Origin: Pelodictyon luteolum
GTDB taxonomy: Bacteria; Bacteroidota; Chlorobiia; Chlorobiales; Chlorobiaceae
NCBI GenBank assembly: GCA_020721225.1
Contig: DYNE01000003.1
Span: 1-64,000, forward strand
Length of the DNA stretch: 64,000 nt
Reading direction: 5' to 3'
Made by a program: the position numbers and the translations under genes. The notes beneath the pieces were generated by a model. That model ran no database searches. It was not told the DNA's origin and saw nothing but the letters and a program-made list of their open reading frames with translations. Below, piece by piece: positions 27,963 to 41,126 of this stretch. How positions within the stretch are numbered: the stretch's first letter is position 1; each line of letters starts with the position of its first letter.

Positions 27963-28955
27963 ATGAATTTTGATCAGAAGGGGATGAAAAAGCGATCGAT
28001 TACGGTCGCCTATTTTTTTGAAAATATCGGACGGAATCACGATATCAAGTTGCGGAGGCTGAACAGGGTCGATGAACAGAAACGGCGAATTTCCGAGCGT
28101 GAGCTTCATCGTCCGGGCCTTGCGCTTGCAGGGTTCACCAACCTCTTTACCTACAAACGGGTGCAGATTCTCGGCAATACCGAGACGCGTTTTCTCAACA
28201 ATCATGATGAGGCCGAGCGTAGAAAAGCGTTTGAAAATCTCGTGCGTTTCAAGGTTCCCTGCATTATCCTGACCAGCACCAACAAGCTCCAGCCAGAGTT
28301 GCTCGAAATGGCAACCGAAGCCGGAGTTCCCGTGTATGCAACCCGCCACTCCTCGACCAAGGCGATGTATCTGATCACCGATTTTCTTGACGATCAGTTT
28401 TCGCTGCACCAGCAGTATCACGGTTCCATGGTGGATGTCTGCGGCGTAGGGGTTCTGCTGACCGGAAAAAGCGGACTTGGAAAGTCGGAAATAGCGCTCG
28501 ATCTGATCGAGCGGGGTCATGGACTTGTTGCCGATGATGTCGTGATTATCCGGCGTAAAGGCGAGTCTCTGGTGCTCAATGCGAGACGAAACGATATTAT
28601 CGATCATTTTATGGAAATCAGAGGTCTGGGCGTTGTTGATGTGAAGGCTAATTTCGGCATCAGGGCAATTCGCGACATCAAGGATGTGCAGGTGGTTGTC
28701 GAACTGCTTGAATGGAATCGCGAGACGGATTATGAACGTCTTGGTCTCGATATGAAATCCATCAAGATTCTCGGCGTCGAAGTTCCGCTTGTTCAGTTGC
28801 CTATTTTCCCTGGAAAAAATATTGCGGTCATCATCGAGGTTGTTGCACTGAACTTCCTTCTGAAACACTATTCGAACTATGTTGCCGCAGAAGCCTTGAC
28901 TGAACGGATCAGAACCTCTATCGATAAAGGAAATGAACAGGATGATGAAAGCTGA
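27963..28955 (+). CDS. hprK: HPr kinase/phosphorylase
   Basis: This 330-residue bifunctional kinase acts on a serine of HPr-like proteins. The C-terminal kinase domain has Walker A LLTGKSGLGKSEIALDLI near residue 160. The HprK signature EIRGLGVVDVKANFGIRAI follows. The N-terminal domain (RVQILGNTETRFLNN) is also typical. Such genes occur in bacteria that lack sugar PTS import, where the role is regulatory. It follows hpf and overlaps the next gene by 23 bp. Confidence 0.95.
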   Translation: MNFDQKGMKKRSITVAYFFENIGRNHDIKLRRLNRVDEQKRRISERELHRPGLALAGFTNLFTYKRVQILGNTETRFLNNHDEAERRKAFENLVRFKVPCIILTSTNKLQPELLEMATEAGVPVYATRHSSTKAMYLITDFLDDQFSLHQQYHGSMVDVCGVGVLLTGKSGLGKSEIALDLIERGHGLVADDVVIIRRKGESLVLNARRNDIIDHFMEIRGLGVVDVKANFGIRAIRDIKDVQVVVELLEWNRETDYERLGLDMKSIKILGVEVPLVQLPIFPGKNIAVIIEVVALNFLLKHYSNYVAAEALTERIRTSIDKGNEQDDES

Positions 28956-30723
28956 TGGTGTTATGAGGTCGTACAGGGGCACCGCCCTGTATTGCTGTTT
29001 TCTGGCCCTTTCGCTGCTGCTGAGTTCCTGCACCAGCGGTTCCGGCAACAGGGAGCGGGGCAGTGCGGCAAAAGATACGACACTGGTTATCGCCATGCTT
29101 GGCGATGCCGATTTTCTCAATCCGGTTATAGGGGCCAGTGTCACTTCGAGCAACATATCGGGGCTGATCTATCCCTCTCTGCTCCAGAGCGAATTCGACA
29201 CGACAACCGGGCTTCTGAATTTTCTGGCCCTTGAAAAACAGCTCCGCCCTTCAATCGGAGGGAAAAAACCGGAAGCTGCGCTGGCAAAAACCTGGAAGAT
29301 GTCCGCTGATCACAAGTCCATAACGTATATCCTGCGTGCCGACGCCTTCTGGGATGATGGAAAACCGATTGTTTCGGGGGATTTCAGTTTTACCTACCGT
29401 CTCTATGGCAATCCTCTCATTGCAAGCCCCCGTCAGCAGTACCTGGCTGAGTTGATCGGTGCCGATAAAGGCAGTGTCGATTTCGACAGGGCAATCGAAA
29501 CCCCTGACGATACAACGCTGATTTTCAGATTTTTTAAGCCGGTTCCGGAACATCTCGCACTTTTTCATACGTCGCTTACCCCGATTCCCGCACATCTCTG
29601 GAAAGGTATAAAGCCTGAGGATTTAAGGAGTTCGCCGCTGAATCAGAAGCCCGTCGGGGCCGGACCGTACAGGCTGCAGTCATGGGGCAAGCAGCAGGAG
29701 CTTGTGCTTGCTTCGAACAGGAGATCAAATCTGCCGAAACCCGGCAACATCGCGCTGATCAATTGGCGGATTGTGCCGGATTATACGGTAAGACTTGCTC
29801 AACTGCAGACCAATGCCGTTGATATCGTGGAAAATATCAAGCCTGAGGATTTCCCCTCGCTGGTAAAAGCAAATCCTGAAATTGAAATCAAGAGCGTCGG
29901 GCTCAGGGTCTATGATTACGTCGGTTGGTCGAATATCGATCAGGCGGTTTACCATAAAACCGGTAAAACGGTGCCGCATCCGCTTTTCGGTTCTCCGGAA
30001 GTGAGACGGGCACTTACCATGGCGGTTGATCGCGAAGCGATTATCGACGGTTATCTCAAAGAGTATGGCACGCTTTGCAATACCGATATTTCGCCATCGC
30101 TTAAATGGGCTTATAACCGCTCGATCACTCCTCACTCCTATGATCCTGCGGCGGCCGTATCGCTGCTCGGAAAACAGGGTTGGAAACCCGGACCGGACGG
30201 CATTCTTCAGAAAAACGGCCGAAAGTTCAGCTTTGTGCTTTACACCAATTCCGGCAACGCACGCAGAAACTATGCAAGCGTGATCATTCAGCAGAACCTC
30301 AAGGCTATAGGTATCGATTGCAGGCTCGATGTGCAGGAATCGAACGTCTTTTTCGAGAACCTGCAGAATCGCAAACTCGACGCATGGATGGCCGGCTGGT
30401 CTATCGGTCTGGAGATAGATCCTCTCGATGTCTGGGGTTCGGATCTCAAGAAGAGTACCTTCAATTTCGTCGGTTACCGGAATCCGAGAATCGATGAGAT
30501 CTGTGAGCTGGCTAAAGGGAAGATGGTTCAGACCGATGCGCGTCCCTACTGGCTGGAGTATCAGGATATCATCCATCGCGACCAGCCGGTTACTTTTCTC
30601 TACTGGATCCGTGAGACTCAGGGATTCAGTAAAAGAATCGGCGGCGAACAGCTTAATATATCCGGTACTTTTTACAATATTGACGACTGGACGCTCACTC
30701 CATCGGCAACACATGCACCGTAG
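28933..30723 (+). CDS. ABC transporter oligopeptide-binding lipoprotein (family 5)
   Basis: This protein of up to 596 residues has an N-terminal hydrophobic segment and lipobox LLLSSC at about residues 28-33. The solute-binding family 5 core follows: LRADAFWDDGKPIVSGDFSF, VGAGPYRLQSWGK and RRALTMAVDREAIIDGYLKE. It would capture peptides or similar solutes outside the inner membrane. Several ATGs lie close together (28933, 28942, 28963) and the exact start is unsure. A permease follows 6 bp later. The second permease and the ATPases are not adjacent; one likely ATPase is at 13472. Confidence 0.9.
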   Translation: MNRMMKADGVMRSYRGTALYCCFLALSLLLSSCTSGSGNRERGSAAKDTTLVIAMLGDADFLNPVIGASVTSSNISGLIYPSLLQSEFDTTTGLLNFLALEKQLRPSIGGKKPEAALAKTWKMSADHKSITYILRADAFWDDGKPIVSGDFSFTYRLYGNPLIASPRQQYLAELIGADKGSVDFDRAIETPDDTTLIFRFFKPVPEHLALFHTSLTPIPAHLWKGIKPEDLRSSPLNQKPVGAGPYRLQSWGKQQELVLASNRRSNLPKPGNIALINWRIVPDYTVRLAQLQTNAVDIVENIKPEDFPSLVKANPEIEIKSVGLRVYDYVGWSNIDQAVYHKTGKTVPHPLFGSPEVRRALTMAVDREAIIDGYLKEYGTLCNTDISPSLKWAYNRSITPHSYDPAAAVSLLGKQGWKPGPDGILQKNGRKFSFVLYTNSGNARRNYASVIIQQNLKAIGIDCRLDVQESNVFFENLQNRKLDAWMAGWSIGLEIDPLDVWGSDLKKSTFNFVGYRNPRIDEICELAKGKMVQTDARPYWLEYQDIIHRDQPVTFLYWIRETQGFSKRIGGEQLNISGTFYNIDDWTLTPSATHAP

Positions 30724-30729
30724 TATCCT

Positions 30730-31695
30730 ATGCTGACCTATATTCTGAAACGACTGCTGCTTTCCGTGCCCCTGATATTCGGGGTACTTACCCTGACGTT
30801 TTTTATTATCAGGCTCGCTCCCGGTGATCCGGCCGCATTTTTCATTCAGCCGGGTGTCAGTCCCAATGTCGCCGAACAGATCAGGGCACAGTACGGCCTC
30901 AACGACCCTCTTCCGGTGCAGTATGTCAAATGGCTCGGAAACGTGCTGCAGGGGGATTTCGGGAGAAGCTTCAGCCGTGCTCAGCAGCCTGTTTTCGAGG
31001 TTATTTCCGAAGCTCTGCCGATAACCGTGACCATTGCAGCTCTGACGCTGGTGGCGAATTTTACCTTCGGCATCATTATCGGGATTATTTCAGCTGTCCG
31101 GCAGAATAGTTTTCTTGACAGGTTTCTGACGGTTACGGCCTTGTTTTTCTACTCCATGCCGGAGTTCTGGTTTGCTCTCATGATGATTATTCTTTTTGCT
31201 CTCAAGCTGCAGTGGTTTCCAGCCTCCGGCCTCAATGAAATCGGGGCGGAAAGTTTCGGGCCGTTCGGTTTTTTTCTTGACCGTATATGGCATCTCGTTC
31301 TGCCGGTTACGGTGCTGAGCATCAACGGATCCGCCGGTATTGCGCGCTATGTAAGAGGCAGCATGCTGGAGGTGATCCGTCAGGACTATATACGAACTGC
31401 GAGGGCAAAGGGGCTTCCTGAGAAAGTCGTTATTTTTCACCATGCCCTTCGAAATGCATTGCTTCCGGTGATTACCCTTATCGGAAGTTCGCTTCCATTT
31501 ATTTTCAGCGGGGCGCTTTTTATTGAAGTTATCTTTGCATTTCCGGGAATGGGTCGGGTTACCGTCGAAGCGATTTTTGCAAGGGATTATCCGCTCATTA
31601 TTGCCAATACCTTTATTTCAGGCACATTGATTGTGTTGGGCAATCTGCTTGCCGATGTCCTTTATGCCGTTGCCGATCCGAGAATAAGGCTCTGA
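30730..31695 (+). CDS. ABC transporter permease, DppB/OppB-like
   Basis: This 321-residue inner-membrane protein has about six hydrophobic helices, starting LTYILKRLLLSVPLIFGVLT. RLAPGDPAAFF near residue 32 is characteristic of DppB/OppB. The coupling loop IRTARAKGLPEKVV near residue 220 contacts the ATPase. It forms a transcription unit with the binding lipoprotein. The expected OppC-type partner permease is missing from the next position, which holds ruvB instead. Confidence 0.93.
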   Translation: MLTYILKRLLLSVPLIFGVLTLTFFIIRLAPGDPAAFFIQPGVSPNVAEQIRAQYGLNDPLPVQYVKWLGNVLQGDFGRSFSRAQQPVFEVISEALPITVTIAALTLVANFTFGIIIGIISAVRQNSFLDRFLTVTALFFYSMPEFWFALMMIILFALKLQWFPASGLNEIGAESFGPFGFFLDRIWHLVLPVTVLSINGSAGIARYVRGSMLEVIRQDYIRTARAKGLPEKVVIFHHALRNALLPVITLIGSSLPFIFSGALFIEVIFAFPGMGRVTVEAIFARDYPLIIANTFISGTLIVLGNLLADVLYAVADPRIRL

Positions 31696-31731
31696 TATCT
31701 GATTGAACCATGTAATGAAAGATCTCCATAC

Positions 31732-32778
31732 GTGAGAATCGAACTGTTGAATACTCCGGCTGATGCTCTTGAAACCCGGTTTGAAGAGCAGATCCGTCCG
31801 ATAAGAATGCTTGATTTTGCCGGTCAGCAGCGTCTGACGGATAATCTCAGAGTTTTTATATCGGCAGCGAAAATGAGAGGGGATGCGCTCGATCACGTGC
31901 TGCTTTCAGGACCGCCAGGTTTGGGGAAAACCACCCTGGCTCATATCATTGCCGCCGAGATGGGCAGCAGTATCAAGGCAACTTCAGGCCCTCTTCTCGA
32001 TAAGGCGGGAAATCTTGCCGGTCTTCTGACCGGACTGCAGAAAGGCGATGTTCTGTTTATCGACGAGATTCATCGCATGCCTCCGGCAGTTGAAGAGTAT
32101 CTCTATTCGGCGATGGAGGATTTCCGTATCGATATCATGCTGGACAGCGGGCCGTCTGCCCGAGCGGTACAGCTGCGGATCGAGCCCTTTACCCTGGTTG
32201 GGGCGACAACCCGATCAGGACTGTTAACCTCTCCGCTCAGGGCGCGTTTCGGCATCAACAGCCGTTTCGATTACTATTCAGCCGACCTGCTTGAAAAAAT
32301 CATTATCAGAGCATCGGGAATACTCGGCATCGGGGTTGATCAGGATGCGGCAGCTGAAATCGCCGGACGTTCCAGGGGAACTCCCCGAATTGCCAACAGG
32401 CTTCTGAGACGCGCGCGTGACTTCGCCCAGGTTGCCGATGCTCCGCTCATCACCCGTTCGATAGCCATGACAACGCTTGACTGTCTGGAGATCGATGAAG
32501 AGGGGCTTGACGATATGGACAAGAAGATCATGGATACCATAGTCAACAAGTTCAGCGGCGGACCTGTCGGGGCAGCTTCTCTTGCTGTTTCCGTAGGGGA
32601 GGAGCAGGACACTATCGAGGAGGTTTATGAACCCTATCTCATACAGGCGGGTTATATCGCCAGAACACCGAGAGGGCGTGTTGCAACGCGTCGGGCTCTT
32701 CTCCGTTTTTCTGTTCAGGAAAGCAGAGGCGATGGCCCCCTTTTCGAATTGCCGCTCGAGGATGATCAACGGCTGTAA
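31732..32778 (+). CDS. ruvB: Holliday junction branch migration helicase RuvB
   Basis: This 348-residue AAA+ motor works with RuvA in branch migration of Holliday junctions. It has Walker A GPPGLGKTTLAHIIAAEMG near residue 60, Walker B VLFIDEIHRMPPAVEEYLYS and sensor region ATTRSGLLTSPLRARFGI. The C-terminal winged helix ends IARTPRGRVATRRALLRF. Length is standard. It starts with GTG at 31732; the nearby ATG at 31715 is out of frame. Confidence 0.97.
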   Translation: MRIELLNTPADALETRFEEQIRPIRMLDFAGQQRLTDNLRVFISAAKMRGDALDHVLLSGPPGLGKTTLAHIIAAEMGSSIKATSGPLLDKAGNLAGLLTGLQKGDVLFIDEIHRMPPAVEEYLYSAMEDFRIDIMLDSGPSARAVQLRIEPFTLVGATTRSGLLTSPLRARFGINSRFDYYSADLLEKIIIRASGILGIGVDQDAAAEIAGRSRGTPRIANRLLRRARDFAQVADAPLITRSIAMTTLDCLEIDEEGLDDMDKKIMDTIVNKFSGGPVGAASLAVSVGEEQDTIEEVYEPYLIQAGYIARTPRGRVATRRALLRFSVQESRGDGPLFELPLEDDQRL

Positions 32779-32788
32779 CGGCCATGTC

Positions 32789-34501
32789 ATGCGTTTCCGG
32801 TTTCTTCGGTACATGTTTTTTCTTCTTCCGGTTATCGTTTTTTCGTTTCTTTCTTCGTGTACTCCCCGATTCGCTGCCTCACACGAGGTTTCCGTATCCG
32901 CAACCGTCCAGGAGAGTTCGGCTGAGAAAGCAAAAAATCGTTTTATAGCTGCGCTGCTGCTTGCCGAGAAAGGTGATTTCTGGGGAGCGATTGACGGATA
33001 TCGCAGCGTTCAGCTCCACGGCTCTTTTGCGGAGGCCGCACGTGATCATGCCATATCCGGCTCCTTTCTTGAACTTGGGGTGATCGATTCTGCACGGGTC
33101 TATGCCGAAAAAGCCGCAGCAGGCGAACCTGAAAACCGGTATTATCTCAGGATGCTTGCCGCTGTCGCTCATCTGATGAAAGATTCCCCGAGGGCTGTCG
33201 ATATTTACCGGCAGCTTGTTCAGCTTGAGCCGCAAAACACCGATTATCTTACGTTGCTCGCTCTTGAGCACATAGCCGCCGGAGATCCGGAACAGGCTCT
33301 CGGTATTTTTCAGCGTCTCCTTGCGCTCGATCCATCCAATAACAGTACCCGCTCTCAGGTTCTTCTGCTTGAAATCAAGCTGAAACATTATCAGAATGCG
33401 ATTGAAACGCTATCGGCATTGGTTGAGGAGGGCGAAGAGAAAGAGCGCCTGAAGCTTACCCTTGGAGAGCTCTATGTGGAAAGCGGCCAGAACGATCTCG
33501 CATCGAAAACCTTTCGGGAGATTATCGCTGCCAATCCTCATTTCGTACCTGCCTGGCTCGCTCTGCTCGAGCTTTCGGTCAAGTCCGGCGATAGCGGGAC
33601 ATTTCAGCTTGATCTCGATGCATTCTTTGATACTTCAAAACTCAAATTCGATCAGAAAATTACTCTTGCCGAGCTGTTTTATGTCAGATCTGCAAGGGAT
33701 AGCGTCTATGCGGATCCATTCAGGGGAATGATCACCGCAATCGATAAACGCCATCCGGGGGAGCCGAAAGTTATGCTTCTCAAAGGGAGATTGTATCTGA
33801 GGGAAAAACGTTCGTTCGAGGCGGTTGCCGAGTTTCGGGCAGTGCTCAAAAAAGAGCCTTCGAATGTCGAAGCATGGGAGGAGCTTGTTTCCGCCTATCT
33901 TATGCAGAAAGAGTATGCGAAAGCTGCGTATGAGGTCGAGCAGGTAAAGAAACTTCCTTCGGTATCGCGGATGAGAGTTCTTGTACTTGACGGATATACG
34001 GCTTTTCAGTCGGGAAATACACGAAAAGCCGCATTGTTGCTCGAAAAAGCCATTAAACTGGGAGGCGAGCAAAAGGAGCGCTGGCTCTACCTCCAGGCGG
34101 CTTCTACGCTTGCGATGTGTTATGACAAGCTCGGGAATGCAGAAAGGAGCATGACCATGTATCGCGATATTCTGCTGCTCGATCCCGCTAACGTGCTTGC
34201 GCTGAACAACTATGCCTATCTTCTTGCCCTTCGTGGGCGCGATCTTGATACGGCAAAGAAAATGGCTCTGCAGGCGGTGGGTAGTGAACCGGATAATCCC
34301 GTCTATCTGGACACGCTGGGATGGGTGCTTTATAAACTGGGAGAGTTTACCGATGCTCTCGGTTACCTTGAAAAAGCGGTACTCCTCGCTCCTGGTGAAG
34401 TGGAAATCGCCGAACATCTTCTTGATGTATATGAGAGACTTGGATTGGAGGAGAAAGCTGTTCCCCAGCGGGAAAAAGTGAAGCGATTGAGAGGCAAATA
34501 A
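32789..34501 (+). CDS. tetratricopeptide-repeat lipoprotein
   Basis: This 570-residue protein starts at MRFRFLRYMFFLLPVIVF, with lipobox FLSSC, so it is probably anchored to a membrane by a lipid. At least ten TPR-like helical pairs follow (for example YFLRMLAAVAHL-type and AYLLALRGRDLDTAKKMALQ). It resembles the large periplasmic TPR proteins of Bacteroidetes and Chlorobi, which act as scaffolds in outer-membrane assembly. The start is 11 bp after ruvB, and a longer frame inside ruvB is rejected. A strong terminator follows, ending the plus-strand gene block. Confidence 0.88.
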   Translation: MRFRFLRYMFFLLPVIVFSFLSSCTPRFAASHEVSVSATVQESSAEKAKNRFIAALLLAEKGDFWGAIDGYRSVQLHGSFAEAARDHAISGSFLELGVIDSARVYAEKAAAGEPENRYYLRMLAAVAHLMKDSPRAVDIYRQLVQLEPQNTDYLTLLALEHIAAGDPEQALGIFQRLLALDPSNNSTRSQVLLLEIKLKHYQNAIETLSALVEEGEEKERLKLTLGELYVESGQNDLASKTFREIIAANPHFVPAWLALLELSVKSGDSGTFQLDLDAFFDTSKLKFDQKITLAELFYVRSARDSVYADPFRGMITAIDKRHPGEPKVMLLKGRLYLREKRSFEAVAEFRAVLKKEPSNVEAWEELVSAYLMQKEYAKAAYEVEQVKKLPSVSRMRVLVLDGYTAFQSGNTRKAALLLEKAIKLGGEQKERWLYLQAASTLAMCYDKLGNAERSMTMYRDILLLDPANVLALNNYAYLLALRGRDLDTAKKMALQAVGSEPDNPVYLDTLGWVLYKLGEFTDALGYLEKAVLLAPGEVEIAEHLLDVYERLGLEEKAVPQREKVKRLRGK

Positions 34502-34508
34502 AAAAAAG

Positions 34509-34540
34509 AAAAGGCGGGAATTTCCCGCCTTTTCTTTTTT
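34509..34540. terminator. bidirectional intrinsic terminator between TPR lipoprotein gene and nifJ
   Basis: A GC-rich stem (aaaggcggga paired with tcccgccttt) is followed on the plus strand by CTTTTTT. On the minus strand it is followed by a T-rich run. It lies between two convergent genes and can serve both. Confidence 0.9.
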
Positions 34541-34565
34541 GTCTCCCCTGCGTGCCGGTTTCCCG

Positions 34566-38126
<3,561 letters not shown>

Positions 38127-38144
38127 ATTGGCAGTTGTTACTGG

Positions 38145-38159
38145 ATTTATTTAATAAAT
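38145..38159. promoter_or_regulatory. inverted repeat upstream of nifJ
   Basis: A perfect 7-1-7 palindrome ATTTATT-T-AATAAAT lies 19-33 bp upstream of the nifJ start. It could be an operator, but AT-rich palindromes also arise by chance. Confidence 0.3.
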
Positions 38160-38347
38160 GAAAAACAGCGATCGAAGAAAAAAAATGGCACCAAACACAG
38201 GAATGTAAACTTTTGTGGACTGGAAAAAGTTACATCCGAAGTCGAAAAAGTGCTAAATGAGAGTGATCTAAAAGATATAAAAAAAATCGAATTCAAGTCA
38301 ATTTAATTACATTCGAAGTGATCGGCGAAGCAGGGTATTTTTTCAGC

Positions 38348-38387
38348 GGAGCGTCGCTTCCCGACAGGTTCAGGGGAGCGACGTTCC
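38348..38387. other. strong hairpin upstream of rlmB
   Basis: Two 15-nt arms (38348-38362 and 38373-38387) pair along their whole length, with two G-U pairs and a 10-nt loop. It lies in the 290-bp gap between divergent nifJ and rlmB, 29 bp before the rlmB start. No T run follows. It may be a leader structure of rlmB. Confidence 0.45.
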
Positions 38388-38416
38388 GGCCACTCCATTA
38401 CAAGTTATTTTGAACA

Positions 38417-39163
38417 ATGTACACAGAACAGTCTGAAAATGTTGTTTATGGCCGCAATGCGGTTCTCGAGCTCCTTCAGAACAAACCTGACACTATCGAG
38501 AAGATCTATTTTCAGTTCAATACGTCGCATCCGAAGCTTAAGGAGATTCTGATAACCGCAAGGAGACAGAAGGTTGTTACCGGCAAAGCCCGGCTTGAAA
38601 AACTGAACCAGATTGCCGGTACGGCAAAGCACCAGGGAATATGCGCTCTCATCAGCACCGTAACGTTCTATACAATCGACGAGATTCTTGATCATCCCCG
38701 CAATTCCGCACCGTTACTTGTCATACTTCAGGGTCTTGAAGATCCGCACAATATCGGCGCTATTATCCGAACGGCCGAAGCTGCCGCTGCCGATGCCGTC
38801 ATACTGATCGAGGGCCGGGGCGCTCCGGTCAATGCTGCGGTTCACAAGGCTTCTGCAGGAGCCCTCTCCCATATGCGGATATGCAAGGTGAAAAGTCTTG
38901 TGCGCATCATGGAATATCTTCATGAACGAGGGTTTCATGTTTATGCCGCGGATATGGATGCCGAACTCAACTACACCGATGCCGATCTGAAAGGGCCGAC
39001 GGCACTGGTGCTGGGTGCAGAGGGAAGCGGACTTTCTCCTGAAGCCATGAAGTTCTGCGGCAGCTCGGTACGCATTCCCATAGCCGGATGCATCGAGTCT
39101 CTCAACGTCAGCGTAACGGCCGGCATTCTTCTCTATGAAGCCATGCGGCAGCGCCTTTCGTGA
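38417..39163 (+). CDS. rlmB: 23S rRNA (guanosine-2'-O)-methyltransferase, RlmB/TrmH family
   Basis: This 248-residue SPOUT methyltransferase has an N-terminal L30e-like RNA-binding domain (ENVVYGRNAVLELLQNKP). All three SpoU motifs are present: LEDPHNIGAIIRTAEAAA, LVLGAEGSGLSPEAM and IPIAGCIESLNVSVTAGIL. Group 3 TrmH proteins modify G2251 of 23S rRNA in E. coli; the same site is inferred here. The start MYTEQSENVVYG is consistent with the family. Confidence 0.92.
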   Translation: MYTEQSENVVYGRNAVLELLQNKPDTIEKIYFQFNTSHPKLKEILITARRQKVVTGKARLEKLNQIAGTAKHQGICALISTVTFYTIDEILDHPRNSAPLLVILQGLEDPHNIGAIIRTAEAAAADAVILIEGRGAPVNAAVHKASAGALSHMRICKVKSLVRIMEYLHERGFHVYAADMDAELNYTDADLKGPTALVLGAEGSGLSPEAMKFCGSSVRIPIAGCIESLNVSVTAGILLYEAMRQRLS

Positions 39164-39286
39164 AGCGCTGTTCAATTTTGCGGCAAGTAATATGACGCTC
39201 TGTTTCAGCTCTGTGAAAAATATATTACCTTGCTTTTCAGCATTACTGCATTTCTCAAGCCAACTTTAAACCAGGTTATTTTTCTC

Positions 39287-39670
39287 ATGAGTATTCCTGA
39301 CGATCTTCGTTACACCAAAGACCATGAATGGATCAAGCTGCTGGAAGACGGCAGCGCTGCGCTTGTCGGTATTACTGATTTTGCCCAGTCCGAGCTTGGT
39401 GATATTGTTTTTGTCGAGCTGAAACCTGCCGGAACGAAACTGAAAGCACATGAAGTTTTCGGAACGGTAGAAGCAGTAAAGACCGTTGCCGATCTTTTTG
39501 CACCAGTTGCCGGCGAGATTACGGAAGTAAACGGTTCTCTCGATGCTGCCGAAGTAGTCAACCAGGAGCCGTACGGAGAGGGATGGCTGGTAAAAATCCG
39601 TATCGATGATCCTGCCTCACTTGACGAACTTCTCGATGCAGCTGCTTACCGCGAACTTATCGGCGAGTAA
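39287..39670 (+). CDS. gcvH: glycine cleavage system H protein
   Basis: This 127-residue lipoyl carrier begins MSIPDDLRYTKDHEWIKLL. The lipoylated Lys is in FGTVEAVKTVADLFAP near residue 62. It shuttles the aminomethyl group between the P and T proteins. The start at 39287 is chosen over a longer frame lacking family similarity. It is followed 33 bp later by the P-protein alpha subunit. Confidence 0.96.
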   Translation: MSIPDDLRYTKDHEWIKLLEDGSAALVGITDFAQSELGDIVFVELKPAGTKLKAHEVFGTVEAVKTVADLFAPVAGEITEVNGSLDAAEVVNQEPYGEGWLVKIRIDDPASLDELLDAAAYRELIGE

Positions 39671-39703
39671 TATCATCAACCATATCTGTTTCTATCTGAA
39701 CCA

Positions 39704-41035
39704 ATGCCATTCATCGTCAATACCGACCAGGACCGGGAGGAGATGCTCCGGAGTATCGGGGCAGCATCGTTTGATGACCTGATAGCGGATATTCCTCCGG
39801 AAATTCGCCTTGACAGGAGTCTCGAACTTTTTCCGGCTCTCAGCGAGCAGGAAGTTATGAAGCTGCTTGAAGGCCTTTCTTCGGCCAACAGCAGCAGCGC
39901 GGGTTTTGTGAGTTTTCTTGGGGGAGGCGCTTACGATCATTTCATTCCTTCAGCCATAAAAAGCATTGTTTCGCGCAGTGAATTCTATACGGCCTATACC
40001 CCTTATCAGGCAGAGGTGTCGCAGGGTACGCTGCAGGCGATCTATGAGTACCAGAGCATGATGTGCCGTCTCTATGACATGGATGTAGCCAATGCATCGA
40101 TGTATGACGGCGCGACTGCTCTTGCCGAAGCGGTGCTCATGGCCATGACGGTAACCGGCCGCGAGCAGGTTGTGCTTGCCGGCAAGCTGAATCCATATAC
40201 CGGCAGTGTCCTGAAAACCTATCTGGAGGCTTCGGGTCATGGCGTGATTCACCAGAACCGGCTTGAGAACGGCATCGGATCTGTTGACGGTCTGAAAGGG
40301 CTCATGAGTGACAGGATTGCCGCCGTTGTGGTGCAGCAGCCGAATTTTTACGGATCGCTTGAAGAGGTAGAGGCGATCGGCGCCGCAGCCCGTGAAAACG
40401 GTGCGCTTTTCATAGTTTCTGCAGATCCGGTTTCTCTTGGTATTCTGGCTGCTCCCGGAAGCTACGGCGCCGATATAGCCGTCGGTGAAGGTCAGCCCCT
40501 CGGCAACCATCAGAACTTCGGCGGCCCTTATCTCGGCATCTTTACCGTCCGGCAGCCTTATGTCCGCAAGATACCGGGACGTCTTGTAGGAATGACGAAA
40601 GATCGTGACGGCAACGACGGGTTCATTCTCACGCTCCAGACTCGTGAACAGCATATCCGAAGGGAAAAAGCCACATCCAATATCTGTACCAATCAGGCGC
40701 TCTGCGCTCTTCAGGCGGCAGTCTATCTTTCGCTGCTCGGAAAAGAGGGCATTCGCGAAGTCGCCGAACAGTGTACTCTCAAAGCGCACTACCTCGCCGG
40801 CAGAATTACCGAACTGCCAGGTTACTCGTTGAAGTACAGTGCTCCGTTTTTCAGTGAATTTGTTCTCGAAACGCCGCTGCCTGCCGCAGAAATCATCAGT
40901 GCCATGCTGGAGAAAGGAATTTTTGCCGGGTACGATCTTTCCGCTTCAGGAGAGAACGGCCTTCTTGTCGCCGTTACGGAAAAGCGTACAAGAGCGGAAC
41001 TCGACAGTTTCGTTCAGGCTCTCGCATCACTGTAG
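39704..41035 (+). CDS. gcvPA: glycine dehydrogenase (decarboxylating) subunit 1
   Basis: This 443-residue protein is the N-terminal half of the two-subunit P protein. It begins [20 protein letters not shown] and includes [38 protein letters not shown] and [12 protein letters not shown]. It decarboxylates glycine with PLP; the PLP lysine lies in the other subunit (GcvPB), which is not in this window, nor is GcvT. A terminator follows, so the operon here is gcvH-gcvPA only. Confidence 0.95.
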   Translation: MPFIVNTDQDREEMLRSIGAASFDDLIADIPPEIRLDRSLELFPALSEQEVMKLLEGLSSANSSSAGFVSFLGGGAYDHFIPSAIKSIVSRSEFYTAYTPYQAEVSQGTLQAIYEYQSMMCRLYDMDVANASMYDGATALAEAVLMAMTVTGREQVVLAGKLNPYTGSVLKTYLEASGHGVIHQNRLENGIGSVDGLKGLMSDRIAAVVVQQPNFYGSLEEVEAIGAAARENGALFIVSADPVSLGILAAPGSYGADIAVGEGQPLGNHQNFGGPYLGIFTVRQPYVRKIPGRLVGMTKDRDGNDGFILTLQTREQHIRREKATSNICTNQALCALQAAVYLSLLGKEGIREVAEQCTLKAHYLAGRITELPGYSLKYSAPFFSEFVLETPLPAAEIISAMLEKGIFAGYDLSASGENGLLVAVTEKRTRAELDSFVQALASL

Positions 41036-41057
41036 AGATTTCTGCAACAGAAGTAAA

Positions 41058-41088
41058 AAAGGCTGTCCTTTCAAGGGGGACAGCCTTT
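41058..41088 (+). terminator. intrinsic terminator of gcvPA
   Basis: Perfect 11-bp arms aaaggctgtcc (41058-41068) and its complement (41078-41088) are flanked by A and T runs. The hairpin lies 23 bp past the gcvPA stop. Confidence 0.85.
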
Positions 41089-41126
41089 CCTGTTTCGATA
41101 TTTCGGTGCCATTAACCAGTGAAAAA

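Noticed and set aside
32627..32788. Upstream start for the TPR lipoprotein inside ruvB
   Set aside because: The signal peptide and lipobox begin at the ATG at 32789; the extension reads antisense-like sequence within ruvB.
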